This document shows, piece after piece, positions 1 to 7,879 of a stretch of 64,000 nucleotides of DNA; positions within the stretch are counted from its first letter, which is position 1, and each line of letters opens with the position of its first letter. Made by a program: the position numbers and the translations under genes. Source of the stretch: Sporosarcina sp. Te-1 (GTDB lineage: Bacteria > Bacillota > Bacilli > Bacillales_A > Planococcaceae). The notes below the pieces were generated by a model. The model saw only the letters and a program-made list of their open reading frames with translations, did not search any database and was not told where the DNA came from. The stretch is taken from assembly GCF_017498505.1 (NCBI RefSeq), contig NZ_CP071798.1, positions 1,550,001 to 1,614,000 on the forward strand. The letters are read 5' to 3'.

Positions 1-1
1 A

Positions 2-709
2 GAAAATACAATCCGGATTACAAAAACGCTGGACATGCCTGACCATAATATGAGGAAGTTTAAAGTGACTCCCCCAAAGACAAAAGCGTCCATACGAACA
101 ATCGACGTAGACGAGGATATTATGGCTATGCTCAAAGCACACAAAGTGCAACAAGCAAAAATAAAGATCGGCACTAGAAAAGGAATTGAGGATTATCACG
201 AAGGGAATTTCGTTTTTGCTCGTCAAAACGGATATCCGTATGCCAGCCGATTTATTTACGATCGGATAGTTCGCCTAATTAAGAAGACTGGTATAAAGAA
301 AATTGAAGGACCACACATCCTTCGACATACCCACATTACGATGCTCACGGAGGCTGGGGTTGATTTAAAAACCATTATGGATCGAGTGGGCCATGAAGAC
401 TCAAAAACGACTATGGACATTTACACGCACGTCACAGAAAAAATGAAAGAAGATGCCACCGCGAAAATGAAAAATCGGTACGGTGACATCTTAAAAATGA
501 CTGTTCCAAAGGGAAATGTGATATTTCGAGATTTATTCAGGAATGAAACGCTTGAAAGTATTGCTGTTATGCGGTTCTTTTGGCTGTTTAACCATTATGC
601 CACTTATACATCCAAAGCACACCGGATTTCAATAATCTTGCGATACGGCCGGTCACTGTCCGGTCCGCCAAGTAGGCGAAGCCTTGCTTCTTCCCAAGGG
701 AGCCCATGA
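2..709 (+). CDS. Tyrosine recombinase (phage/ICE-type integrase), C-terminal part, runs off the left edge
   Basis: The frame is open from base 2, so the N-terminal domains and the first catalytic Arg lie outside the window. What remains is the second half of the catalytic domain: a beta-hairpin Lys region (TPPKTKASIRTI), the HILRHTH box (HxxR), the His of VGHED and the nucleophilic Tyr in MDIYTHV. Relatives normally end soon after the KMKNRYGDIL helix, near base 495. Here the frame continues about 70 codons, the last 40 of them antisense to the yutJ homologue, so the natural stop is probably lost or the tail is meaningless. It is most likely the integrase at one end of an element integrated to the left. 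Family assignment is firm; element type (phage or conjugative) cannot be told. Confidence 0.9.
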   Translation, partial: ENTIRITKTLDMPDHNMRKFKVTPPKTKASIRTIDVDEDIMAMLKAHKVQQAKIKIGTRKGIEDYHEGNFVFARQNGYPYASRFIYDRIVRLIKKTGIKKIEGPHILRHTHITMLTEAGVDLKTIMDRVGHEDSKTTMDIYTHVTEKMKEDATAKMKNRYGDILKMTVPKGNVIFRDLFRNETLESIAVMRFFWLFNHYATYTSKAHRISIILRYGRSLSGPPSRRSLASSQGSP

Positions 710-1655
710 ATCCTTTCAACTTGATCTCCGGCATTTCTTTCGGCAACGGTTCGCCGTTCCACTCCATACGCAGGACACGGACAATTTGTTCAGCCTGTTC
801 TTCAGCAAGCTGGGCGCTTGGTGCATGTGGGAGGGCTGCGATATCCCCGACGACATACACTTCAGTGTGCCCTGGAATTTGATGATACTGATTCAATACA
901 ACACGGCCCGACCGATTCTTTTCGACGTCCATTTCCTCAATCAGTCCGGCTGGCTTAATGCCAGCTGTCCAAACGACAGCATCAACTTCGATTTTATCTT
1001 CATGATTGTACAGGGCATTCGGCTCGACTTTTGTAATGTTCGAATTGGAGACCACTTCGACATCGTGTTTAATGAACCAATCCTTTACATAGTTGCTAAG
1101 CCGCTCAGGGAAGTCCTTTAGAATCCGAGATCCGCGATCAAAAAGTTTGATTTTCAAGTCGGGACGGCTCTCGCGCAGCTCACTTGCCAATTCAATACCG
1201 CTCAGCCCTGCGCCGACGATGCCGACTGTAGCGCCGCCACCAAGGCCTAACAGCTTTTTGTAGGTTACTCTCGACTTGCCGATCGTTTGGATGCTGTACG
1301 TGTTTTCCGCGGCTCCTGGAACGCCGTGGTAATTATCCTCGCAGCCTAGTCCAATGACCAATTGATCATAAGGGATTTCCTTTCCGTCTTGCAGAAGGAC
1401 CAGTTTTTCGGTCAGCTCGATATCTTCGATTTCTCCTTCGACAACACGCAATCTTTCATGCACCGGTAATGCGACCCGCACTTCGGAATCCGGAACTGTA
1501 CCTGCAGCCAATGCATAGAACTCTGTTTTTAAACTATGAAAAGGCGTGCGATCTACCAGTGTGATTTCAACATCATCGGGAAGTTCTTTATTCAAAAGGC
1601 GGAGCAAGATTCTCATGTTGCCGTACCCTGCACCTAATAACACAAGTTTTTTCAT
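588..1655 (-). CDS. yutJ: Type-II NADH dehydrogenase-like FAD/NAD(P) oxidoreductase (YutJ-like)
   Basis: This 355-residue flavoprotein is of the pyridine-nucleotide disulfide oxidoreductase fold, like NDH-2 enzymes that pass electrons from NADH to quinone at the membrane face. The FAD-binding GAGYGN motif is at the extreme N-terminus, a second nucleotide motif (VGIVGAGLSGIELA) is near residues 143-156, and the C-terminal FAD motif is VYVVGDIAAL. The start is supported by an AAGGAGAA ribosome site. Gene order (followed divergently by yuzB, then yutF) matches B. subtilis yutJ. Its 3' end converges on and overlaps the over-long integrase frame, and a candidate sigma-A promoter lies at 1699-1727. 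The electron acceptor of YutJ is not established. Confidence 0.88.
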   Translation of the reverse strand: MKKLVLLGAGYGNMRILLRLLNKELPDDVEITLVDRTPFHSLKTEFYALAAGTVPDSEVRVALPVHERLRVVEGEIEDIELTEKLVLLQDGKEIPYDQLVIGLGCEDNYHGVPGAAENTYSIQTIGKSRVTYKKLLGLGGGATVGIVGAGLSGIELASELRESRPDLKIKLFDRGSRILKDFPERLSNYVKDWFIKHDVEVVSNSNITKVEPNALYNHEDKIEVDAVVWTAGIKPAGLIEEMDVEKNRSGRVVLNQYHQIPGHTEVYVVGDIAALPHAPSAQLAEEQAEQIVRVLRMEWNGEPLPKEMPEIKLKGFMGSLGKKQGFAYLADRTVTGRIARLLKSGVLWMYKWHNG

Positions 1656-1698
1656 AGTATTCTCCTTCGTCTATCGGTTTCCGTTATTTTTCCACCCT

Positions 1699-1727
1699 AT
1701 TATAACAGTTTGTGATAACTTTCACAA
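1699..1727 (-). promoter_or_regulatory. Candidate sigma-A promoter of yutJ
   Basis: On the minus strand TTGTGA (1727-1722) and a perfect TATAAT (1704-1699) are separated by 17 bases, about 45 bases upstream of the yutJ start. Confidence 0.6.
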
Positions 1728-1740
1728 TAAGACTTCAAAA

Positions 1741-1769
1741 TTGACGCCGTCCGGAAAAAAGAGTAGGAT
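1741..1769 (+). promoter_or_regulatory. Candidate sigma-A promoter of yuzB
   Basis: TTGACG (1741-1746), a 17-base spacer and TAGGAT (1764-1769). Transcription would start just before the ribosome site of yuzB, giving a very short leader. Confidence 0.45.
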
Positions 1770-1792
1770 GCCACTTAGGTGAGGTGATCGTC

Positions 1793-2029
1793 GTGAATCC
1801 GATAGTTGAATTTTGCATGAGCAACCTTGCAAACGGTTCACAAAAAACATTGGAAGCGTTAGAAAAGGATCCGAATATAGATGTGTTGGAATATGGCTGT
1901 CTCAGTTATTGCACCGCTTGCGCCGAATCGCTCTATGCCCTCGTGAATGGAGAAATCGTAAAAGCGGATACACCCGAAGAATTGACAGAGCAAATCTATC
2001 AATTTATCGAAGAAAATCCATTATTTTAA
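1793..2029 (+). CDS. yuzB: YuzB-family small cysteine protein (UPF0349)
   Basis: A 78-residue protein of unknown function found across Bacillales. It carries FCMSN near the N-terminus and a CLSYCTAC cysteine cluster around residues 32-39, which suggests a thiol- or metal-linked role, but no activity is established. I chose the GTG at 1793 (giving N-P-I-V-E-F-C) because it fits the family N-terminus and lies about 8 bases behind AGGTGAGG. A GTG at 1784 would add three residues but sits inside that ribosome site. It is divergent from yutJ, as in B. subtilis. Confidence 0.85.
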   Translation: MNPIVEFCMSNLANGSQKTLEALEKDPNIDVLEYGCLSYCTACAESLYALVNGEIVKADTPEELTEQIYQFIEENPLF

Positions 2030-2064
2030 TGATCTCATCGGGAACAATTCCGAGGAAAAATGCA

Positions 2065-2095
2065 GGCAATCCCATTTCAATGCGGATTGCCTTTT
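2065..2095. terminator. Bidirectional intrinsic terminator between yuzB and yutF
   Basis: GGCAATCC (2065-2072) pairs with GGATTGCC (2084-2091). It is followed by TTTT on the plus strand and by a T run (GCATTTTT) on the minus strand. It sits between the convergent yuzB and yutF homologues. Confidence 0.75.
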
Positions 2096-2122
2096 AAAAG
2101 TGTTTCATCGCAGAGTTCTGGC

Positions 2123-2887
2123 TTACTTGTTCCAATCAGTGAGCTTACTAAACAAATATGTCGGTTGCCGTTCTGCTGTTAAGACGGCTTCGCGACTCGT
2201 GACGCCGCCCTCCACGTGAATCGTATCGATGCCAAAGCGAAGGCCCGCTTCAATATCTGTTTCATAATTATCCCCGATCATCACCATTTCGTCTTTTTGA
2301 TAACCGCCTTGCTGCTGAATGAAATGCAGCATATGCGGCTCCGGTTTGCCTACAATGACCGGAATGACGCCTGTAGCATACTCCATGAGTTTTACAAACG
2401 AACCGTTTCCGGGAACAAGGCCCCGTTCCGTCGGAAACGCCTTGTCCCCATTCGTTGCGACAAAGGCGGCACCCGCGCGGATAGCCAAACAGGCTTCCGC
2501 CAGTTTTGCATAGGTGGAATCCCGATCAATTCCCATCACGACGATATCCGGGTTCCGATCTGTAAGGGAAAATCCTTGCTCTACAAGCGCAGTGCGCAGC
2601 CCTTCCTCTCCGATCATCATGACAGATGCCCCGTCAAAATGGTCCTTGCAATACGCTGCTGCCGCGATAGCAGATGTCATGATGTGGTCCTCTTGTGCCT
2701 GAATGCCAAGAGTAGCCAGTTTCGCCTTTAGCTGTCCGGTTGTCATGGACGAGTTATTCGTCACATAGTACGGAAGCGTTCCCCGACTGCTCAATGTGGC
2801 TATGAGCTCGACCGCCTCCGGAATCGCTTCCTTCCCCCGGTACACTGTCCCATCCAAGTCAAAACAGACCGCTTTATACTTGTCCAT
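2123..2887 (-). CDS. yutF: HAD-superfamily IIA (NagD-like) sugar/acid phosphatase, YutF-like
   Basis: A 254-residue HAD phosphatase. Motif I is DLDGTVYRG at residues 10-18 (nucleophile and acid Asp), motif II includes the YVTNNSS stretch, and motif IV is MIGDNYETDIEAG. The large cap between motifs II and III is the NagD/C2-cap type of the TIGR01457 group. The likely role is house-cleaning dephosphorylation of small phosphorylated metabolites in the cytoplasm; the substrate is not readable from sequence. It is the last gene of a minus-strand run with the yutE homologue 6 bases upstream. Confidence 0.9.
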   Translation of the reverse strand: MDKYKAVCFDLDGTVYRGKEAIPEAVELIATLSSRGTLPYYVTNNSSMTTGQLKAKLATLGIQAQEDHIMTSAIAAAAYCKDHFDGASVMMIGEEGLRTALVEQGFSLTDRNPDIVVMGIDRDSTYAKLAEACLAIRAGAAFVATNGDKAFPTERGLVPGNGSFVKLMEYATGVIPVIVGKPEPHMLHFIQQQGGYQKDEMVMIGDNYETDIEAGLRFGIDTIHVEGGVTSREAVLTAERQPTYLFSKLTDWNK

Positions 2888-2893
2888 TCTCTA

Positions 2894-3346
2894 TTACTCC
2901 TGCTCCGATGGTAAAAAAGCGGAGACCGGGCCAAGTTCATTCTCCAAATAATCCCGGACTTTTTGCGGAAATGCAGCTAGTTCTGACAGAGAGCCATTCA
3001 AAACGTCATCCAATGTTTCAATGTCCACTTTCACGAAGTCCCGGACAATCATCTTCCGCAGCTCCACAACACGCTTTAATGGATCCGCCATTTGTGAAGT
3101 GATCACTTTTTCATCCTCTAAAATATCGATGATATCCTCATAGCTACCCGGATCTCGCATGATGAAACCGTCAATCATGGAGTTTCCGACATCGATGATC
3201 GATTCCACAATTCCGTGCGACAGTCTTTCTAATGCGAGTGCATGGACTTGATCCTTCTGCCATCCTGTCTCCTGACGGAATAAATCCAGCAGTTGATCCA
3301 TGTAGGTAAGGCTTGCATAAATTTTGTTGCGATCAATGAAATACAA
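2894..3346 (-). CDS. yutE: YutE-family DUF86/HepT-like protein
   Basis: A 150-residue all-alpha protein of the DUF86/HepT-like group, recognised from the YutE-type core (ALERLSHGIVESIIDVGN, MRDPGSYEDIIDILEDE). HepT toxins are RNases that use an Arg-x4-6-His motif. Here the matching segment reads LRKMIVRDF, with Arg-Asp where the His would be, and no mntA-type nucleotidyltransferase is adjacent. It is therefore probably a housekeeping relative rather than an active toxin. It is co-directional with and 6 bases ahead of yutF; function unknown. Confidence 0.8.
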   Translation of the reverse strand: MYFIDRNKIYASLTYMDQLLDLFRQETGWQKDQVHALALERLSHGIVESIIDVGNSMIDGFIMRDPGSYEDIIDILEDEKVITSQMADPLKRVVELRKMIVRDFVKVDIETLDDVLNGSLSELAAFPQKVRDYLENELGPVSAFLPSEQE

Positions 3347-3450
3347 TTGGGTCTCCTCCTAAGTAAGCAATATCATGCTTTCATCATATCACATATCTTA
3401 TTATACTCTTTTCCATTATTTCATTGCCATTAGGTTAAATATGGAGAACG

Positions 3451-3482
3451 AAAAAACGCATGTGTTTTAGTTACACATGCGT
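3451..3482 (-). terminator. Terminator overlapping the end of yutD
   Basis: ACGCATGTG (3456-3464) pairs with CACATGCGT (3474-3482), followed on the minus strand by a run of T. The first arm contains the final codons of the yutD homologue, and the stop TAA (3473-3471) begins the loop. Confidence 0.8.
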
Positions 3483-3800
3483 TTCCTCATCGGCAACAGC
3501 CTCAATTGGGGCCGGTTTCACTTTCCCCGTCTTTTTTAAGATAAAATAGGCACAGCCGAAATTACAGTATTCGTATAAATAATCTTGAACCGTGCTAATT
3601 TTTGTTTCATAGGTCGCCTTATTGTTGCGGTCTTCAAAAAATCCTTTGAGACGAAGCTGGCCGTACCCCCAATCCCCCAAAATATAATCGTACTTCAATA
3701 AGACGTCGCTGAACCGGGAGTGCAGCGCTTCTTCATTAAAACCATCGCGATAGTCTTTAACAAGTTCATATGTGTAATTTTCAATCGTAATCAATGTCAC
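3471..3800 (-). CDS. yutD: YutD-family protein (DUF1027)
   Basis: A 109-residue cytoplasmic protein of the YutD family, recognised from YDYILGDWGYGQLRLKGF and the YEYCNFGCAYFILKK ending. Function is unknown. Its conserved position directly downstream of lipA (8 bases apart, same strand) is kept in Bacillus, which hints at co-transcription. The last dozen residues (PAPIEAVADEETHV) are acidic and variable. Confidence 0.85.
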   Translation of the reverse strand: MTLITIENYTYELVKDYRDGFNEEALHSRFSDVLLKYDYILGDWGYGQLRLKGFFEDRNNKATYETKISTVQDYLYEYCNFGCAYFILKKTGKVKPAPIEAVADEETHV

Positions 3801-3808
3801 ACCACCAT

Positions 3809-4753
3809 TCAGCTTTTTACCGCTGACTCCAATAATTCATCGCCAATCCGTTGCTTTTCCTTCGCTGCCGCATTGACCTGCTCATCCGCGTGGTAACTGG
3901 AACGTACAAGAGGGCCTGCTTCGCAATGCGAGAAGCCTTTAGACATTGCAATTTTGCGCAACTCCTCGAATTCTTGTGGCGTATAATACTTTTGGACTTT
4001 CAAATGTTTCTTCGTTGGCTGCAAATATTGACCGATCGTCATGATGTCCACTTGATGGGCACGGAGATCATCCATCGTCTCAATAATTTCTTCCCACGTT
4101 TCTCCCAATCCAAGCATAAGAGAAGATTTTGTTGGAATGTTCGGGTACATTTCTTTTGCACGAAGCAGAAGCTCCAAGGAACGGTCATAGGTCGCGCGTG
4201 CCCGGACTCTTGGCGTCAGTCTGCGGACTGTTTCAATATTATGATTTAAAATATCCGGTTTAGCATCCATCAATCGCTTTAAGTTATCGTAATCTCCGCC
4301 CATATCGGAAGGAAGCACTTCCACAGTTGTGAACGGATTTTTACGCCGGATGGCTCGGATTGTCTCCGCAAAAATTTCTGACCCGCCATCCTTCAAATCG
4401 TCACGCGCTACAGCGGTCACAACGACATGTTTCAAGTTCATCAATGACACAGAATCCGCTACCCGTTCTGGCTCGGCCTGATCCAACTCATTTGGAAGAC
4501 CCGTTTTTACCGCACAGAAGCGACAAGCACGTGTACAGACGGCACCCAAGATCATAAAAGTGGCGGTGCGACGCTCCCCCCAGCATTCGTGAATATTCGG
4601 GCATCGCGCTTCTTCACATACCGTATGTAAGTTTTTCTCACGCATCAATTTCTTCAAATCTGTATAATTGTCATTCGTATTCAGCTTAATCTTCAACCAA
4701 TCCGGTTTACGGATATGTTCATCTCTCTTCTTGACTTCTGGTCTGCATGACAA
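3809..4753 (-). CDS. lipA: Lipoyl synthase
   Basis: A radical-SAM enzyme that inserts two sulfurs into protein-bound octanoyl groups to make lipoate, needed by GcvH (encoded at 33930) and the 2-oxoacid dehydrogenases. Both 4Fe-4S motifs are present: the auxiliary [12 protein letters not shown] and the radical-[11 protein letters not shown]. The C-terminal [10 protein letters not shown] region holds the Ser that caps the auxiliary cluster. The start is uncertain. TTG at 4753 has GGAG nine bases upstream, and an in-frame TTG at 4768 sits directly on AAGGAGA, which is too close; the family core begins at KKRDEH in either case. yutD follows 8 bases downstream. Confidence 0.95.
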   Translation of the reverse strand: MSCRPEVKKRDEHIRKPDWLKIKLNTNDNYTDLKKLMREKNLHTVCEEARCPNIHECWGERRTATFMILGAVCTRACRFCAVKTGLPNELDQAEPERVADSVSLMNLKHVVVTAVARDDLKDGGSEIFAETIRAIRRKNPFTTVEVLPSDMGGDYDNLKRLMDAKPDILNHNIETVRRLTPRVRARATYDRSLELLLRAKEMYPNIPTKSSLMLGLGETWEEIIETMDDLRAHQVDIMTIGQYLQPTKKHLKVQKYYTPQEFEELRKIAMSKGFSHCEAGPLVRSSYHADEQVNAAAKEKQRIGDELLESAVKS

Positions 4754-4904
4754 GACAACCGACTCCAATCTCCTTGACGATATATTACCTTATACCTGTC
4801 AATGTAACATATATTCAGACTTCAAACAACCACCCGCCACCTTCGAAACTAAAATAATTCTAAAGATGTTCGCATATGGGACAAGGTTAAATCATCCTTA
4901 TAGA

Positions 4905-4928
4905 AAAAGCGCCATTTCAGGCGCTTTT
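4905..4928 (-). terminator. Terminator after the metS-like gene
   Basis: AAAAGCGCC (4905-4913) and GGCGCTTTT (4920-4928) form a stem with a 6-base loop. On the minus strand TTTTTCTA follows. It lies just beyond the stop of the small MetS-like frame. Confidence 0.8.
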
Positions 4929-4932
4929 CATG

Positions 4933-5040
4933 TCATACACGTCTTCTAGATTGTATGATTGCATAAGCGATGCTTGCCGCTAAACCTCCCCAGATAATGA
5001 GGATCCCAAGAATCATCATAAAAATTGCATCTCCGCTCAT
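4933..5040 (-). CDS. metS: Small subunit of methionine/alanine importer (MetS-like, 35 residues)
   Basis: A 35-codon gene starting ATG at 5040 and ending TGA at 4933, 12 bases after the large NSS transporter stops, with a GGGGGATT ribosome site. The product begins MSGDAIFMMILGILIIWGG and ends in SRRRV: a single hydrophobic helix with a WGGLAASI segment and a short basic tail. This is the form of MetS, the tiny partner of the MetP NSS transporter in Corynebacterium and Firmicutes. It presumably sits in the membrane and supports uptake by the large subunit. A terminator follows immediately. Confidence 0.85.
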   Translation of the reverse strand: MSGDAIFMMILGILIIWGGLAASIAYAIIQSRRRV

Positions 5041-5052
5041 TGTGAATCCCCC

Positions 5053-6582
5053 TTATCGATTATCGTAATCCGTGAAATCGGTCGCTTTCTTACTCCACTT
5101 GAATGCTGTGAAAATCAATGCCATCACAAGGGCAAATATCGCAATTGACCATCCGCCCGCCAAAACAAAACTATCCGGATAGTTTTCGTAGTTTCCAGTT
5201 TCGGTTTCGTGCAACCTGAATATATTGGTCCGCAGCAATCCAAGCATCATCCAGCCCAATACGATAGGAGTAATGAAACCCAAACAAATACGCCAAAGCA
5301 TTCCTATCCGTATATCTGAAACCTCATTGGCATGCGTCTCAAACACGCGAAGTTTTCGGAATGCCCAAGAGATTAGAATGACTTCGACCAATCCGATAGC
5401 TGCAACGCCGAACTGGTTGATAAAGTAATCGGCCGTATCGAGTAAATACAAACCGCCATTCGTTGCAAACAGCAAAGAGATCAGCGCTGCTGCGCCTACA
5501 CCAATAAAAACAGATTTGGTACGAGAAAGATTGAACTTATCCGATACCCCGGCGATATAGGTCTCACAGATTGAAATAAGCGATGTGAGTCCTGCCAAGA
5601 CGAGGGACAGGAAAAAGAAGGCACCGAAAATCCCATTCATCCCCGGCATCTCATTAATGATTTGTGGGAACACAACGAACGCCAAGCCCACTCCTGCTGT
5701 AGCCACTTCGCCGACCGGCACGTCGGCTTGTGCTGCCATGAATCCTAGCGCCGCGAAGATACCAATCCCAGCAAGCAATTCAAAACCAGAGTTCGCGAAT
5801 CCTGTGATAAATGCATTGTTCGTAATATCCGACTTCTTTGGAAAATAGCTGGAATAGGTGATCATGATGGCGAAGGCAATCGATAAACTGAAAAAGATAT
5901 GTCCATACGCCGCCACCCAGACGGTTGGATCTGCAAGTTTGCTCAAGTCAGGTTTGAAGAATGCCTGCAAACCCACAGCTGCGCCGTCGAGCGTGACGGC
6001 ACGCAATACGACCAGAAGGAAGACGACGGCGAGTGTGGGGATGAAAATACGGTTCGCCAGTTCAATTCCCTTTTTAACTCCTGCATGCAAAATGATGAGA
6101 GCAATCACCCATACGAGAAGTAATGGTATTAATACCTCTGGAACCAATCCCCCGATTTCTCCAGGAATATCAGCCAAATGTAAGACAGACCCGAACAGGA
6201 AACCTTCCGTATCGTCCCCCCATGCCATATTGAATGAATAGATTGTGTACTTCATCGCCCATGCAATGATGACAGCGTAGTATGTTGAGATGACAAAGGA
6301 AACAAAAATTCCCCACCAACCAAGCCACTCCGCTCCTTTTCCGTTCATCCGGAAGAATGACAATGGTGCAGAACCGCGATACTTATGGCCGATCGTGAAT
6401 TCCATGATCAAAATCGGTATGCCGGCAGTCAGCAGTGCGAATAAATAAGGAATAAAAAATGCCCCACCTCCGTTTTCATACGCCACGTATGGAAAACGCC
6501 AGATATTGCCTAGCCCTACCGCGGAACCAACTGCAGCCAGGATAAAACCCGCTCTTGTACCCCATTGCGAACGCTGTACCAT
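5053..6582 (-). CDS. Sodium-dependent methionine/alanine importer, NSS family large subunit (MetP-like)
   Basis: A 509-residue, roughly 12-helix sodium symporter of the neurotransmitter:sodium symporter family. The helix-1 signature GSAVGLGNIWRFPYVAYENG at the N-terminus shapes the sodium and substrate sites. The length and the adjacent 35-residue metS-like gene point to the MetPS type, importing methionine and/or alanine with sodium. No gene symbol is given, to avoid confusion with the metP of the ABC system at 31190. No S-box is visible upstream, unlike the metNPQ operon. Substrate is inferred from the pair, not from residues. Confidence 0.88.
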   Translation of the reverse strand: MVQRSQWGTRAGFILAAVGSAVGLGNIWRFPYVAYENGGGAFFIPYLFALLTAGIPILIMEFTIGHKYRGSAPLSFFRMNGKGAEWLGWWGIFVSFVISTYYAVIIAWAMKYTIYSFNMAWGDDTEGFLFGSVLHLADIPGEIGGLVPEVLIPLLLVWVIALIILHAGVKKGIELANRIFIPTLAVVFLLVVLRAVTLDGAAVGLQAFFKPDLSKLADPTVWVAAYGHIFFSLSIAFAIMITYSSYFPKKSDITNNAFITGFANSGFELLAGIGIFAALGFMAAQADVPVGEVATAGVGLAFVVFPQIINEMPGMNGIFGAFFFLSLVLAGLTSLISICETYIAGVSDKFNLSRTKSVFIGVGAAALISLLFATNGGLYLLDTADYFINQFGVAAIGLVEVILISWAFRKLRVFETHANEVSDIRIGMLWRICLGFITPIVLGWMMLGLLRTNIFRLHETETGNYENYPDSFVLAGGWSIAIFALVMALIFTAFKWSKKATDFTDYDNR

Positions 6583-7046
6583 AAGCTCTCCCCTTACTCT
6601 CTCAACTACTCATCAAAAGGAGTCAAAGTTATATGTTTTCAAATTATTATATTGCCTAAGAGATTAGTATAGACATCTATTTAACTATCATTATTTTATT
6701 CGGCAATTAAATCCTCTATAGCAATAAGGCAATGAACATACATCGCCTTATGAAACAACCCACTGCGCCGAACATATAAGTGGGCGATCAGAGCAATTTA
6801 GTACCGGTCAATCCTAGAATGCCATAGCCAACCCACTGATACCGGAGTCCAACAATTTCCTCAGTTTCCACGATTCGAGTTACCCTAGAGAAAAATGAAA
6901 AACCGATACCTCTCACACTTGCGTGTAATCAGGTATCGGTATATCTACGTTTCGCTTGTTAAATAAGCTTAAACTATCTAACGTACAATCTGTAGCTCAT
7001 CATTACATACACACATGTATGACAGTGACATGGCTGTTTCAGTGGG
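6583..7046. other. Intergenic region without a recognisable gene
   Basis: About 460 bases between the NSS transporter start and the yunB homologue end. It holds AT-rich probable promoter sequence for the transporter near 6630-6660 and one hairpin terminator at 6895-6940. The short frames here show no coding character or ribosome site. Confidence 0.5.
6895..6940 (-). terminator. Candidate terminator for the yunB transcript
   Basis: ACCGATACCT (6902-6911) pairs perfectly with AGGTATCGGT (6931-6940), with a CACACTTGCGTG sub-hairpin in the loop. The minus strand continues TTTTTCATTTTTC. It lies about 110 bases beyond the yunB stop. Confidence 0.6.
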
Positions 7047-7838
7047 TTAATTATTATTACCACCCTGCAACGGCAACGGTACTTCAATTTGCGGCGCATT
7101 GCCATCACCCTTGTTGTAAATCTGAGGAATCGGGCTTTGAATCATGCCAAAAGCGACTGGAATTCGTTGTTCGACAGTTGTGGTACGTGTCGCAAGCGGG
7201 ACAATAATTTGTACATCGACCGTGACAAGAACATTCAATTCAACGATGGCATTATTAATGCCAAACTCGGTCACAACCGTTTCCACATCGGTATGAACAC
7301 TTCCAATCACATGAAACCGAATCGGGATTTTGGGACCCAGATTACCGAGCAGCGGGATGTTCGTTGCTTGCCCAACCGGCACAAAAAAGACGACGCCGCC
7401 ATGGCTTTCCATTGCTTGGGGATCATATTCAATATTTTCACTAAGCGGCAGCATTTCCATGTTGCCGCTTTCCGCCATGTCCAAATGGGATTCCACTAAG
7501 CTATGGATTTCTGCCATGGTCTTACTGATAATTTCCGTGTCAAATTGCGTCGTGACCATCGCACCCGAATCGTTCGGAATGTTTTTTATAATATCATTGA
7601 CATTGTATATTTCAGTGGAGCGCGATTTGATCGCCTGCGTAATGACATGCGCCGCAATAATCTCTGTCTGGACTTCTGCGTACTGTATGTAAATAGGGGT
7701 AAGTCGGGCGTTAACGAAATAAAGGAAAATGGCGATTGTCAGAAGAAACGCAGGCAGGATGAGAGATAACCATTTACGCTTTTTCTTTTGCTTTTTCCTG
7801 CCGTAATATTTACGCGGGACTTGACCATAAAATTTCAA
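7047..7838 (-). CDS. yunB: Sporulation protein YunB
   Basis: A 263-residue protein with a very basic N-terminus (RKYYGRKKQKKKRKW), one membrane segment (LSLILPAFLLTIAIFLYFV) and a large extracytoplasmic domain. In B. subtilis, yunB is a sigma-E-dependent mother-cell gene needed for efficient sporulation; its biochemical role is unknown. The closing segment ends in PLQGGNNN. It stands between the NSS transporter and the yunD-yunE-yunF run, all on the same strand. Presence of this gene is good evidence that the host forms endospores. Confidence 0.9.
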   Translation of the reverse strand: MKFYGQVPRKYYGRKKQKKKRKWLSLILPAFLLTIAIFLYFVNARLTPIYIQYAEVQTEIIAAHVITQAIKSRSTEIYNVNDIIKNIPNDSGAMVTTQFDTEIISKTMAEIHSLVESHLDMAESGNMEMLPLSENIEYDPQAMESHGGVVFFVPVGQATNIPLLGNLGPKIPIRFHVIGSVHTDVETVVTEFGINNAIVELNVLVTVDVQIIVPLATRTTTVEQRIPVAFGMIQSPIPQIYNKGDGNAPQIEVPLPLQGGNNN

Positions 7839-7879
7839 AACGACTCCTCCTACATAAATCTATGCAGGCAAGGAGCCGT

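Noticed and set aside
684..1121. 145-codon plus-strand frame inside yutJ
   Set aside because: Antisense to a clearly coding flavoprotein gene; no ribosome site and no family features.
2894..3346. HepT/MntA toxin-antitoxin module
   Set aside because: No adjacent nucleotidyltransferase and no catalytic His; it is the chromosomal YutE.
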